Shown in pieces: positions 22,128-34,563 of a stretch of DNA of 64,000 nt. The notes beneath the pieces are model-generated. The model did not search any database. It saw nothing but the letters and a program-made list of their open reading frames with translations, and was not told the DNA's origin. The position numbers were made by a program, and so were the translations under genes. The first letter of the stretch is position 1. Each line of letters opens with the position of its first letter. The stretch lies in the NCBI GenBank assembly GCA_905221605.1, contig CAJNDS010002637.1, forward strand, positions 248,001 through 312,000, in the 5' to 3' direction. The stretch is from Symbiodinium natans. Its lineage: Eukaryota; Sar; Dinophyceae; Suessiales; Symbiodiniaceae.

Positions 22128-25100
22128 CCCGAGCATCATGAGCATCAGCTGGTGCCGCTCTGGCTTTCAAACCCAACCCGCGAGCATCATGAGCATCAGC
22201 TGGTGCTGCTCTGGCTTTCAAACCCAACCCCGCGAGCATCATGAGCATCAGCTGGTGCTGGCTCTGGCTTTCGAACCACCCAACCCCGCGAGCATCATGA
22301 GCATCAGCTGGTGCTGGCTCTGGCTTTCAAACCCAACCCCGCGAGCATCATGAGCATCAGCTGGTGCTGGCTCTGGCTTTCGAACCACCCAACCCCGCGA
22401 GCATCATGAGCATCAGCTGGTGCTGGCTCTGGCTTTCGAACCCAGCCCCGTGAGCATCATGAGCATCAGCTGGTGCTGGCTCTGGCTTTCAAACCCAACC
22501 CCGCGAGCATCATGAGCATCAGCTGGTGCTGCTCTGGCTTTCAAACCCAACCCCGCGAGCATCATGAGCATCAGCTGGTGCTGGCTCTGGCTTTCGAACC
22601 CATCATGAGCATCAGCTGGTGCTGCTCTTGCTTTCAAACCCAACCCCGCGAGCATCATGAGCATCAGCTGGTGCTGGCTCTGGCTTTCAAACCCAACCCC
22701 GCCAGCATCATGAGCATCAGCTGGTGCTGGCTCTGCTTTCGAACCCAACCCCGCGAGCATCATGAGCATCAGCTGGTGCTGCTCTGGCTTTCAAACCCAA
22801 CCCCGCGAGCATCATGAGCATCAGCTGGTGCTGGCTCTGGCTTTCAAACCCAACCCCGCGAGCCTCGTGAGCATCAGCAGGTGCTGGCTCTGGCTTTCGC
22901 ACCCAACCCCGCGAGCATCAGCTGGTGCTGCTCTGGCTTTCAAACCCAACCCCGCGAGCATCATGAGCATCAGCTGGTGCTGGCTCTGGCTTTCGAAATC
23001 TTTCGAACCCAACCCCGCGAGCATCATGAGCATCAGCTGGTGCTGCTCTGGCTTTCAAAACCAACCCCGCGAGCATCATGAGCATCAGCTGGTGCTGGCT
23101 CTGGCTTTCAAACCCAACCCCGCGAGCCTCGTGAGCATCAGCTGGTGCTGGCTCTGGCTTTCGCACCGAGCATCATGAGCATCAGCTGGTGCTGCTCTGG
23201 CTTTCAAACCCAACCCCGCGAGCATCCTGAGCATCAGCTGGTGCTGGCTCTGGCTTTCAAACCCAACCCCGCGAGCCTCGTGAGCATCAGCTGGTGCTGG
23301 CCCAACCCCGCGAGCATCATGAGCATCAGCTGGTGCTGCTCTGGCTTTCAAACCCTACCCCGCGAGCATCATGAGCATCAGCTGGTGCTGGCTCTGGCTT
23401 TCAAACCCAACCCCGCGAGCATCATGAGCATCAGCTGGTGCTGCTTTGGCTTTCGAACCACCCAACCCCGCGAGCATCATGAGCATCAGCTGGTGCTGGC
23501 TCTGGCTTTCGAACCACCCAACCCCGCGAGCATCATGAGCATCAGCTGGTGCTGGCTCTGGCTGTCGAACCACCCAACCCCGCGAGCATCATGAGCAGCT
23601 GGCTTTCAAACCCAACCCCGCCAGCATCATGAGCATCAGCTGGTGCTAGCTCTGGCTTTCGAACCCAACCCCGCGAGCATCATGAGCATCAGCTGGTGCT
23701 GGCTCTGGCTTTCAAACCCAACCCCGCGAGCATCGTGAGCATCAGCTGGTGCTGCTGTGGCTTTCAAAACCAACCCCGCGAGCATCATGAGCATCAGCTG
23801 GTGCTGGTGGCTTTCAAACCCAACCCCGCCAGCATCATGAGCATCAGCTGGTGCTGGCTCTGGCTTTCGAACCCAACCCCGCGAGCATCATGAGCATCAG
23901 CTGGTGCTGCTCTGGCTTTCAAACCCAACCGAGAGAGCATCATGAGCATCAGCTGGTGCTGGCTCTGGCTTTCAAACCCAACCCCGCCACGAGCATCATG
24001 AGCATCAGCTGGTGCTGGCTCTGGCTTTCAAACCCAACCCCGCCACGAGCATTATGAGCATCAGCTGGTGCTGGCTCTGGCTTTCGAACCCAACCCCGCG
24101 AGCATCATGAGCACTGGCTTTCGAGCCCAACCCAGAGAGCATCATGAGCATCAGCTGGTGCTGGTTCTGGCTGTCAAACCCAACCTCGCGAGCATCATGA
24201 GCATCAGCTGGTGCTGGCTCTGGCTAAACCCAACCCCGCGAGCATCATGAGCATCAGCTGGTGTTGCTCTGGCTAAACCCAACCCCGCGAGCATCATGAG
24301 CATCAGCTGGTGCTGCTCTGGCTTTCAAACCCAACCCCGCGAGCATCATGAGCATCAGCGGGTGCTGGCTTTGGCTTTCAAACCCAACCCCGCGAGCATC
24401 AGCTGGTGCTGCTCTGGCTTTCAAACCCAACCCCGCGAGCATCATGAGCATCAGCTGGTGCTGGCTCTGGCTGTCAAACCCAACCGCGCGAGCATCATGA
24501 GCATCAGCTGGTACTGCTCTGGCTGTCAAATCCAACCCCGCGAGCATCATGAGCATCAGCTGGTATCATGAGCATCAGCTGGTGCTGCTCTGGCTTTCAA
24601 ACCCAACCCAGAGAGCATCATGAGCATCAGCTGGTGTTGCTCTGGTTTCACACCCAACCCAGAGAGCATCATGAGCATCAGCTGGTGCTGGCTCTGGCTT
24701 TCAAACCCAACCCCGCGAGCATCATGAGCATCAGCTGGCGCTGGCTCTGGCTGTCAAACCCAACCCCGCGAGCATCATGAGCATCAGCTGGTGCTGGCTC
24801 TGGCTTTCAAACCCAACCCCGCGAGCATCATGAGCATCAGCGGGTGCTGGCCCTGGCCTCCGAACCCACCCCACGAGCATCATGAGCATCAGCTAGTGCT
24901 GCTCTGGCTTTCGAACCCAACCCCGCGAGCATCATGAGCATCAGCTGGTGCTGCTCTGGCTTTCAAACCCAATCCGGAGAGCATCATGACCATCAGCTGG
25001 TGCTGCTCTGGCTTTCAAACCCAACCCCGCGAGCATCATGAGCATCAGCTGGCGCTGGCTCTGGCTGTCAAACCCAACCCCGCGAGCATCATGAGCATCA

Positions 25101-28100
25101 GCTGGTGCTGGCTCCGGCTTTCAAACCCAACCCCGCGAGCATCATGAGCATCAGAGGGTGCTGGCTCTGGCTTTCGAACCCAACCGCGCGAGCATCATGA
25201 GCATCAGCTGGTGCTGCTCTGGCTTTCGAACCCAACCCCGCGAGCATCATGAGCATCAGCTGGTGCTGGCTCTGGCTTTCGAACCCAACCCCGCGAGCAT
25301 CATGAGCATCAGCGGGTGCTGGCTCTGGCTTTCGAACCCAACCCCGCGAGCATCATGAGCATCAGCTGGTGCTGCTCTGGCTTTCGAACCCAACCCCGCG
25401 AGCATCATGAGCATCAGCTGGTGCTGCTCTGGCTTTCGAACCCTATCCGGAGAGCATCATGAGCATCAGCTGGTGCTGCTCTGGCTTTCAAACCCGACCC
25501 CGCGAGCATCATGAGCATCAGCTGGCGCTGGCTCTGGCTGTCAAACCCAACCCCGCCAGCATCATGAGCATCAGCTGGTGCTGGCTCTGGCTTTCAAACC
25601 CAACCGGCGAGCATCATGAGCATCAGCTGGCGCTGGCTCTGGCTTTCGAACCCAACCCACCGAGCATCATGAGCATCAGCTGGTGCTGGCTCTGGCTTTC
25701 AAACCCAACCCCGCGAGCATCATGAGCATCAGCTGGTGCTGCTCTGGCTTTCAAACCCAACCCCGCGAGCGTCATGAGCATCAGCGAGTGCTGGCTCTGG
25801 CTTTCGAACCCAACCCCGCGAGCATCATGAGCATCAGCTGGTGCTGCTCTGGCTTTCAAACCCAACCCCGCGAGCATCATGAGCATCAGCTGGCGCTGGC
25901 TCTGGCTCTGGCTGTCAAACCCAACCCCGCCAGCATCATGAGCATCAGCTGGTGCTGGCTCTGGCTTTCAAACCCAACCCCGCGAGCATCTTGAGCATCA
26001 GCTGGTGCTGGCTCTGGCTTTCAAACCCAACCCCGCGAGCATCATGAGCATCAGCGGGTGCTGGCTCTGCCTTTCGAACCCAACCCCGCGAGCATCATGA
26101 GCATCAGCTGGCGCTGGCTCTGGCTGTCAAACCCAACCCCGCGAGCATCATGACAAACCCAACCCCGCGAGCATCATGAGCATCAGCTGGTGCTGGCTCT
26201 GGCTTTCAAACCCAACCCCGCGAGCATCATGAGCATCAGCGGGTGCTGGCTCTGGCTTTCGAACCCAACCCCGCGAGCATCGTGAGCATCAGCTGGTGCT
26301 GCTCTGGCTTTCAAACCCAATCCGGAGAGCATCATGAGCATCAGCTGGTGCTGCTCTGGCTTTCAAACCCAACCCCGCGAGCATCATGAGCATCAGCTGG
26401 TGCTGGCTCTGGCTTTCAAACCCAACCCCGCGAGCATCATGGGCATCAGCTGGTGCTGCTCTGGCTTTCAAACCCAATCCGGAGAGCATCATGACCATCA
26501 GCTGGTGCTGCTCTGGCTTTCAAACCCAACCCCGCGAGCATCATGAGCATCAGCTGGCGCTGGCTCTGGCTGTCAAACCCAACCCCGCGAGCATCATGAG
26601 CATCAGCTGGTGCTGGCTCCGGCTTTCAAACCCAACCCCGCGAGCATCATGAGCATCAGAGGGTGTTGGCTCTGGCTTTCGAACCCAACCCCGCGAGCAT
26701 CATGAGCATCAGCTGGTGCTGCTCTGGCTTTCGAACCCAACCCCGCGAGCATCATGAGCATCAGCTGGTGCTGGCTCTGGCTTTCGAACCCAACCCCGCG
26801 AGCATCATGAGCATCAGCGGGTGCTGGCGCTGGCTTTCGAACCCAACCCCGCGAGCATCATGAGCATCAGCTGGTGCTGCTCTGGCTTTCGAACCCAACC
26901 ATGAGCATCAGCTGGTGCTGCTCTGGCTTTCAAACCCTATCCGGAGAGCATCATGAGCATCAGCTGGTGCTGCTCTGGCTTTCAAACCCAACTCCGAGAG
27001 CATCATGAGCATCAGCTGGCGCTGGCTCTGGCTGTCAAACCCAACCCCGCCAGCATCATGAGCATCAGCTGGTGCTGGCTCTGGCTTTCAAACCCAACCG
27101 GCGAGCATCATGAGCATCAGCTGGTGCTGGCTCTGGCTTTCGAACCCAACCCCGCGAGCATCATGAGCATCAGCTGGTGCTGCTCTGGCTTTCAAACCCA
27201 ATCCGAAGAGCATCATGAGCATCAGCTGGTGCTGCTCTGGCTTTCAAACCCAACCCCACGAGCATCATGAGCATCAGCTGGCGCGGGCTCTGGCTGTCAA
27301 ACCCAACCCGCGAGCATCATGAGCATCGCTGGCTCTGGCTTTCAAACCCAACCCCGCGAGCATCATGAGCATCAGCTGGTGCTGGCTCTGGTTTTCAAAC
27401 CCAACCCCGCGAGCATCATGAGCATCAGCGGGTGCTGGCTCTGGCTTTCGAACCCAACCCCGCGAGCATCATGAGCATCAGCTGGTGCTGCTCTGGCTTT
27501 CAAACCCAATCCGGAGAGCATCATGAGCATCAGCTGGTGCTGCTCTGGCTTTCAAACCCAACCCCGCGAGCATCATGAGCATCAGCTGGTGCTGGCTCTG
27601 GCTTTCAAACCCAACCCCGCGAGCATCATGGGCATCAGCTGGTGCTCTGGCTTTCAAACCCAACCCCGTGAGCATCATGAGCATCAGCTGGTGCTGGCTC
27701 TGGCTTTCAAACCCAACCCCGCGAGCATCATGAGCATCAGCGGGTGCTGGCTCTGGCTTTCGAACCCAACCCCGCGAGCATCATGAGCATCAGCTGGTGC
27801 TGCTCTGGCTTTCAAGCCCGGAGAGCATCATGAGCATCAGCTGGTGCTGCTCTGGCTTTCAAACCCAACCCCGCGAGCATCATGAGCATCAGCTGGCGCT
27901 GGCTCTGGCTGTCAAACCCAACCCCGCGAGCATCATGAGCATCAGCTGGTGCTGGCTCTGGCTTTCAAACCCAACCCCGCGAGCATCATGAGCATCAGCG
28001 GGTGCTGGCCCTGGCCTCCGAACCCACCCCACGAGCATCATGAGCATCAGCTGGTGCTGCTCTGGCTTTCGAACCCAACCCCGCGAGCATCATGAGCATC

Positions 28101-29744
28101 AGCTGGTGCTGCTCTGGCTTTCAAACCCAATCCGGAGAGCAGCATGAGCATCAGCTGGTGCTGGCTCTGGCTTTCAAACCCAAACCCGCGAGCATCATGA
28201 GCATCAGCTGGCGCTGGCTCTGGCTGTCAAACCCAACCCCGCGAGCATCATGAGCATCAGCTGGTGCTGGCTCTGGCTGTCAAACCCAACCCCGCGAGCA
28301 TCATGAGCATCAGCTGGCGCTGGCTCTGGCTTTCGCACCCAACCCCGCGAGCATCATGAGCATCACCTGGTGCTGGCTCTAGCTTTCAAACCCAATTCCG
28401 CCAGCATCATGAGCATCAGCTGGAGCTGGCGCTGGCTCTGGCTGTCAAACCCAACCCCGCCAGCATCATGAGCATCAGCTGGTGCTGGCTCTGGCTTTCA
28501 AACCCAATCCCGCGAGCATCATGAGCATCAGCTGGTGCTGCTCTGGCTTTCGAACCCAACCCCGCGAGCATCATGAGCATCAGCTGGTGCTGCTCTGGCT
28601 TTCGAACCCAACCCCGCGAGCATCATGAGCATCAGCTGGTGCTGGCTCTGGCTTTCAAACCCAACCCCGCCAGCATCATGAGCATCAGCGGGTGCTGGCT
28701 CTGGCTTTCCAACCCAACCCCGCGAGCATCATGAGCATCAGCTGGTGCTGCTCTGGCTTTCAAACCCCACCCCGCGAGCATCATGAGCATCAGCGGGTGC
28801 TGGCTCTGGCTTTCAAACCCAACCCCGCGAGCATCGTGAGCATCAGCTGGTGCTGGCTCTGGCTTTCAAACCCAACCCCGCGAGCATCGTGAGCATCAGC
28901 TGGTGCTGGCTCTGGCTTTCAAACCCAACCCCGCGAGCATCATGAGCATCAGCGGGTGCTGGCTCTGGCTTTCGAACCCAACCCCGCGAGCATCATGAGC
29001 ATCAGCTGGTGCTGGCTCTGGCTTTAAAACCCAACCCCGCGAGCATCATGAGCATCAGCTGGTGCTGCTCTGGCTTTCAAACCCAACCCCGCGAGCATCA
29101 TGAGCATCAGCGGGTGCTGGCTCTGGCTTTCGAGCCCAACCCCGCGAGCATCATGAGCATCAGCTGGTGCTGGCTCTGGCTTTCGAACCCAACCCCGCGA
29201 GCATCGTGAGCATCAGCTGGTGCTGGCTCTGGCTTTCAAACCCAACCCCACGAGCATCATGAGCATCAGCTGGTGCTGCTCTGGCTTTCAAACCCAACCC
29301 CGCGAGCATCATGAGCATCAGCGGGTGCTGGCTCTGGCTTTCAAACCCAACCCCGCGAGCATCGTGAGCATCAGCTGGTGCTGGCTCTGGCTTTCAAACC
29401 CAACCCCGCGAGCATCGTGAGCATCAGCTGGTGCTGGCTCTGGCTTTCAAACCCAACCCCGCGGGCATCATGAGCATCAGCTGGTGCTGCTCTGGCTTTC
29501 AAACCCAACCCCGCGAGCATCATGAGCATCAGCTGGTGCTGCTCTGGCTTTCAAACCCAACCCCGCGAGCATCATGAGCATCAGCGGGTGCTGGCTCTGG
29601 CTTTCGAACCCAACCCCGCGAGCATCATGAGCATCAGCTGGTGCTGGCTCTGGCTTTCAAACCCAACCCCGCGAGCATCATGAGCATCAGCTGGTGCTGC
29701 TCTGGCTTTCAAACCCAACCCCGCGAGCATCATGAGCATCACCT
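22128..29744. repeat. ~53 bp minisatellite, ~140 copies
   Basis: The unit carries the words 'gagcatcatgagcatcagc', 'tggtgctggctctggctttc' and 'aaacccaaccccgc' in that order, about 53 bp in all, with a common one-base-shorter form (tggtgctgctctggc). Recurring variants are 'cagcgggtgctgg', 'cagctggcgctgg', 'ctgtcaaaccc', 'tcgaaccc' and 'aatccggagagc'. Blocks of the same variant order recur at several-hundred-bp spacing (compare about 24.95-25.45 kb with 26.3-26.9 kb), which implies higher-order duplication. The unit is not a multiple of three and is nearly stop-free in all + frames, so it creates many spurious ORFs. Confidence 0.97.
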
Positions 29745-30745
29745 GAGCAGCCCTTTTTTTGCGGCCCTTGAGAGATACCTATATGCGGAAATAACTCCGG
29801 GCACCGGGGCGCGAAATGTGGCCGCGGAAGGACACGGAAGGGTTGCGGACGCACATCTCCGCGGAAGCTCCCGTGGAAGCGACGATAGACATAGTTGTGG
29901 TTTGAGTGTTTGTGATATTCCTGGAGGCTAGTGGGCGTGTTGTTTGATGTGGGTTTCGGATGTCTGGTTCAGTGATTCAGAGTGGGTTAGACAGAATTTC
30001 CTTGGTGTTTTCTGGGAATTTCGAGGTTATAACCTTTCGTACGAAAGCGATAGACCCAGTTCAGAACAAGGCTTCTATAGAGACCCCAAACTTCCTACAC
30101 AACCCCAAAGCAAACAAGTCGGATTTTCAGGCTTGAGCGCCTCAAAACCAGGCTTCGAGGCCGTCGATCCGTGAAGTTTGACGCGAACTCGTCAGAAGCG
30201 CCGCGGAAGCTCCGCGGAAGCTCCGCGGAAGCCCGCGGGCCCATCTGAAGGCCCAGACTCTTCCTACTGAGTCCGCGCTCTTGAGAATAGATGGTGCAGC
30301 TGCACGGCTGCTGCCAGCTCAAGCTGCAACATTCTCATGGAAGGCGTGTCTCATCGTGTACTCGCATAGTTCCAGGGTAGCACACTATCCATCACTATGT
30401 AGACTCTGGCCACCGACCATGCATGCCTCCAAAGGCGGGCGTTACAAAACAGGTCGCGAAACCATGCACGCCCTTCCCTATCCACAACTTTTTCCCAGCA
30501 GTCTGCGCGTAGCAATCGACCCCCTTCGCACGCTTTGGACCACCCGACGTGTGTTCGAGTTTATATCTTACGGACCTACTCGCGGAAGCAAGTCTCTCAA
30601 AAATGCGCGAAATCAGTCCGCGGAAGCGTCCGCGGAAGCAAAGGAGAAGCAGACGAGCAGAAACAAGACTCGTGGAAGGACCGCGGAAGGGTTCCGCGGA
30701 AGGGTTCGTTACTTCATATCCTCTTCTAGAATAAAAAAACACGGC
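29745..30745. other. ~1 kb segment interrupting the minisatellite
   Basis: Unrelated, mostly unique sequence replaces the satellite here. It is rich in 'gcggaag' words, often 'ccgcggaagc' (near 29,822, 29,858, 30,200-30,230, 30,580, 30,618-30,640 and 30,680-30,705). It ends in 'aataaaaaaacacgg' just before satellite units resume in the same orientation. This looks like an insertion into the array. No target duplication or terminal inverted repeat is evident, and no convincing ORF. Confidence 0.65.
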
Positions 30746-31165
30746 TCAGCTGGTGTTGCTCTGGCCTTGAAACCCAACCCCGTGAGCATCATGAGCATCA
30801 GCTGGTGTTGCTCTGGCTAAACCCAACCCCGCGAGCATCATGAGCATCAGCTGGTGCTGCTCTGGCTTTCAAACCCAACCCCGCAAGCATCATGAGCATC
30901 AGCTGGTGCTGGCTCTGGCTTTCAAACCCAAACCCCCGAGCATCATGAGCATCAGCTGGTCTGGTCTGGCTTTCAAACCCAAACCCCGGAGCATCATGAG
31001 CATCAGCTGGTGCTGGCCCGCCAGCATCATGAGCATCAGCTGGTGTTGGCCAGGGCTTTCAAACCCAAACCCCCGAGCATCATGAGCACCAGCTGGTGCT
31101 GGCTCTGGCTTTCAAACCCAAACCCTCGAGCATCATGGGCGTCAGCTGGTGCTGGCCCAGGATTT
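30746..31165. repeat. Minisatellite, second diverged block (~8 copies)
   Basis: The ~53 bp units resume after the interrupting segment but are more diverged (caaacccccgagc, tggtctggtctgg, partial units). This is typical of an array edge where homogenisation is weaker. Confidence 0.92.
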
Positions 31166-31518
31166 CAGCCGCATCAGCTGGACCTTGTTTGCTGCGGGGA
31201 TCTTATTCTCGCTCTCGGTTCTTTCGCTCGCGTGAAGGCCCCAGAATTTCATGATTCAGAGGCAACACAGATCCCCCTTCGCAAAGACCGTGGAAGATTG
31301 CATACCTTCGCGACATGGAGTTCCCGCTTGAAGGTAAAAAAAAAGAAGGGGGTGAGAGGGAGTCGGAGTGCCACTCCTTCAAGCGTGCTGAGAAGAAGAA
31401 AGAACGAAGAGAAACGAGAGATGACAGAAACGAGAGAATCGCTCAGTTGCTGACAAACCTGGGCTTCGGCTCTGGAGGTACCGTTGGGGCAGCCTGGGCA
31501 CTTGTCACTTCCATGCAG

Positions 31519-31943
31519 GACCGATGTTGTCGCAGCTTTCTTGAAGCGCTACAACCTTGATCTTGTTTGCCGGGCCCACCAAGTCGTCGAAGATGGGCGG
31601 CGCTGGCACTTTGCGATTTGCTTGTTGCGTCCGTTCTCTGGAAGGCATCTCATGTCATGTCGAGCCAGGTATGAGTTCTTTGGCAAGAGAAACCTCGCGC
31701 TTTGCCAAGCTGTCACAAGTCACCTGCAGTCCGGTGTCTTGTTGAGACCCTGTTGAGGTGACCCTGTTCAGCGCCCCAAACTACTGCGGTGAGTTCGACA
31801 ATGCAGGGGCCATGATGACGCTTGATGAGTGTCTCGGCTCTGCAGCAGGTCAACTCCCATCCGCTGGACTTGTTTCCCACGGGGCACATCTGAGGACACT
31901 GATGTGCAAGTTCATCGTCCTAAAGCTGCCTGGCTCACTCTGA
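31519..31943 (+). CDS. PP1 catalytic subunit, exons 16-19
   Basis: Exons: 31519-31596, 31669-31696, 31758-31828, 31895-31943. They encode [20 protein letters not shown] (active-site H), [44 protein letters not shown] and a short tail ending LKLPGSL-stop. Donors are GC, GC and GT. The loop SAPNYCGEF, which contacts natural PP1 inhibitors, is intact. The C-terminal tail of animal PP1 (TPPR motif) is absent; either the protein ends at TGA 31,941-31,943, or a GC donor in 'ctaaa|gctgcc' leads to a further exon I did not find. With exons 1-15 the coding total is 900 nt, divisible by three without internal stops. Confidence 0.93.
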
Positions 31944-32069
31944 GGTCTGTAGGCCGCCACCAGCTTGGGGCTTTCCCCTGTGGTCTCCCCATATGGTTAG
32001 CATATTTAAGTTCTAGCAAACAAAAGCATATGCAATTCGCATGTGATTCGCGAAGATTTCTGCTTTGAT

Positions 32070-32516
32070 TTGTGCCTTTCCCATACATAGAGAGAGCGAG
32101 AGAGAGAGGCGGAGGCGGAGGCGGAGGCGGAGACAGAGGCAGAGGCAGAGGCAGACAGAGATAGACAGTGACAGACAGTGACAGACAAACAGAGGGAGAG
32201 AGAGCGTGAGAGAATGAGACACAGACCCACGCGGTTGCCTAAGCCCAGCAGGAGCAGAAGAAGAAGAAGAGGAAGAGGAGGAAGAGGAGGAAACAGAAGA
32301 ATAGAGACAGAACCCGGGGTTCCTTAAGCGCAGCAGAAGAAGAAAAGGAAGAAGAAGGAGAGAGAGAGAGAGAGAGAGAGCAACTCCCGAGAGGGGCTTC
32401 CTAAGCAGACCGAGAAGCAGACCCAGAAGAAGAAGAAGAAGAAGAAGAAGAAGAAGAAGAAGAAGAAGAAGAAGAAGAAGAAGAAGAAGAAGAAGAGCGA
32501 GGGAGGGAGAGGGAGG

Positions 32517-32547
<31 letters not shown>

Positions 32548-32660
32548 GGACAGAGGGGGACAGACAGGGACCGAGAGGGACCGAGAGGGACCGAGAGGGA
32601 CCGAGAGGGAAGAGAGGGAGAGGGAGAGTGAGCGAGCGAGCGCAGCGTGGGCTGCAGTGA
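32070..32660. repeat. Purine-rich low-complexity tract
   Basis: About 590 bp is almost entirely A and G on the + strand: (GAGA)n, (GGAGGC)n near 32,108, (GAA)n from about 32,428 to 32,495, and (GGGACCGA)n near 32,565-32,610. It could form triplex DNA. Long leucine- or serine-rich frames on the minus strand are artefacts of the composition. Confidence 0.92.
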
Positions 32661-33978
32661 GAGCTGCTGCTGCGCGAAAATCGAAAACATGAGGCGCGTT
32701 TTGTTCCTTTCCTTCTCTTCATCCGAGGCCAACGGTCAAGAAGAAGTGAGTTGAAAAAAGAGCAGCGCCACCATCTCAGCATTGGTACTTAACGTCAAGC
32801 TTGGAGAGAGGCTGTGCATCCCGTGTGCGAAGTGTGCAGGTGTGCTGTGGTCAACGTCCTCTGAGCCTCGGAAACCCGAGAGCCACAGGTCATGACTTCT
32901 AGCTATCTGATTTATCTCACCAAGTTCTGGGGGGTAGTCGAATGGTTCGGGGACCAGTTCATTCCAGTAAGGGCCGTGCAAACTGAGAAGCCCGAGAACA
33001 CCGAAGCCCTCCAAGAGCCAGCTGGAGAGAGGCACAAGAGACATCCTGAGACCACAGTTTTCAGACACAAATGAGATACCATCGACCGTGCATCACTCCA
33101 GCGGCATTCGCCCACCAACTTAGATTGGTGCAATGCACCGCAAATGCTGCCATTTACTGCAAGAGCTGTGCGCTGCGTCGGACCGCCCGCACAGCAAGAG
33201 GCTCTTGCATCAGGATTTGGCCAATATCATCCAATGTCTGTGAAAGCATGTAGGTTTCACGGCATGTCCTGAACCAAGGCTGCCTTAGGCTTGTCCGAGG
33301 CGCAAACCTCCATGGCTTCGCGCGGCATACACATGGCAACATATTGACATGCCCTACCTCACGGTGCAGAGCACACACGAAGCCATGGAAGCTTGCGAAT
33401 TGCAGCAATGAAGCAACGGCTCTACGTCCCACTCGGACAAAGCCATAATTGGTTGGGACAGACTTTGGACAGGCAGTAGTTTTCCAGCTGACTATCATCA
33501 CGAAGAACACCACAACCAGACAATGCGGCTCATTCACCCTAAATCCCTAAGTTCAAGCACAAGCACCTGTATTCACTGTATGTGGAGTGCTGCTGTGTGC
33601 CGAGACACCTTGAAGCTCGTGCTTTGCAGATCACGTGTGGTCAGGGCTTTGCAAAAGCAACGTCCGCGGTCCACCATTCCCGATATCAGGTCAGAACATG
33701 TACGAGATGTTTGACCGGGCTAGGCTCAGCTTCAGACTCTTCAGACTCTCATACCGTTCTGGAAGTTTAACCGTTCATTTTGTTTAGTTATGTCATGACT
33801 GTTCTGATATGTTATGAACTCTACAGCCGGGAGAGTCTAGAAAAGCTACACAGCATGCTGACCTTGTGACGCATCCCAGCTCCCAAGGTCGCGATGAAAA
33901 GCATGGCAGCATGATGGCAACAGACGGCTCAATGATTACACTGAATACGACTGCTTTCTCTGAGAACACGTTCCGTAC
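32661..33978. other. Spacer between PP1 and the TPK-repeat gene
   Basis: No family is recognised. Short frames at 32,892-33,074 and 33,071-33,253 (+) and a 127-codon minus frame (33,154-33,537) have weak coding character. No repeats are seen. Confidence 0.35.
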
Positions 33979-34563
33979 GTGAGCCCTTTCAACTCAAGAA
34001 GTAAACAGGTGAATCAAGCCGGGACGGTGGGCTTGCCAGCTGTTCTCCCCTCCGCAATGGCGCTTTCATTGAGATGCCTGACGCAAGCTTCCAAGACAGT
34101 GGCGCAGGTGGTCTCGCCAGCATCGCCCAGGTCCTTGCAAGTGCCCAAAACTCCCAAGACGCCGAAGACACCCAAGACACCAAGGACACCGAACACCCCT
34201 ATGACGCCACAGCGTCACGTGCAGGCGTTTGGGCTGTCTGAGGAGGCTATCAAACGTGTGCCGAAGGGCCTGAACCTTCAACGGTCCGTCCGTTTTGCAG
34301 AGACGTCATTGGAAGCTGTCCAGTTGCCTCTCAAGAAGGAGTGCGAAGGCGAAACTTCCAGTACTTGCGTGCCAACACCTACTCTGGCCGAGTTCAGGTC
34401 GAATCTTCCGGTCTTGCTTGGACGGGTACGCGCCCAAAATGGCAATGAGACGGAGATTAGCACGGATGAGAGATGTGAGAGCAGTGCGTTAGCTGCTCAA
34501 CGTGCATTCCTTGCCCGACAGTCGCACCGCCAGAGCAGAGCCCAGAGTGAGTTCGTAGTCTGA
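33979..34563 (+). CDS. TPK-repeat protein with RVxF-type PP1 docking motif
   Basis: The open frame runs 194 codons and ends at TGA 34,561-34,563. The likely start is ATG 34,057 (MALSLRCLTQ) or an upstream one at 33,979. Features in order: a basic threonine/proline repeat (VPKTPKTPKTPKTPRTPNTP, about 34,139-34,200) of the kind phosphorylated by proline-directed kinases; a segment with RSVRFAET (about 34,282-34,305), which fits the PP1-docking consensus R-x-V-x-F; and a C-terminal Ser/Gln/Arg-rich tail. An exon of a larger gene is possible because an acceptor-like 'aacag|g' lies at about 34,010. No family recognised. The position next to the PP1 gene makes a PP1-regulator role an attractive but unproven inference. 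Confidence 0.5.
   Translation: MSPFNSRSKQVNQAGTVGLPAVLPSAMALSLRCLTQASKTVAQVVSPASPRSLQVPKTPKTPKTPKTPRTPNTPMTPQRHVQAFGLSEEAIKRVPKGLNLQRSVRFAETSLEAVQLPLKKECEGETSSTCVPTPTLAEFRSNLPVLLGRVRAQNGNETEISTDERCESSALAAQRAFLARQSHRQSRAQSEFVV

Larger units (their letters stand above)
21701..31518 (+). other. PP1 intron 15 (9,818 bp)
   Basis: GA donor (gaccct), acceptor 'ccatgcag|g'. The intron consists of about 430 bp of unique sequence, a ~7.6 kb minisatellite, a ~1 kb foreign segment, a further ~420 bp of minisatellite and about 350 bp of unique sequence with a purine-rich patch at 31,330-31,440. The joined codons on either side (F-G-T-D-V-V) match the PP1 family. Confidence 0.82.

Noticed and set aside
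22128-29744. Regular repeats resembling a CRISPR array
   Set aside because: There are no unique spacers: the whole unit repeats, and the host is a eukaryotic intron.
22128-31165. Dozens of ORFs (up to ~150 codons) with peptides such as EHHEHQLVLALAF and SIMSISWCWLW
   Set aside because: They are the three reading frames of the 53 bp minisatellite, which lacks stops; the unit length is not a multiple of three, so frames drift between copies. Not genes.
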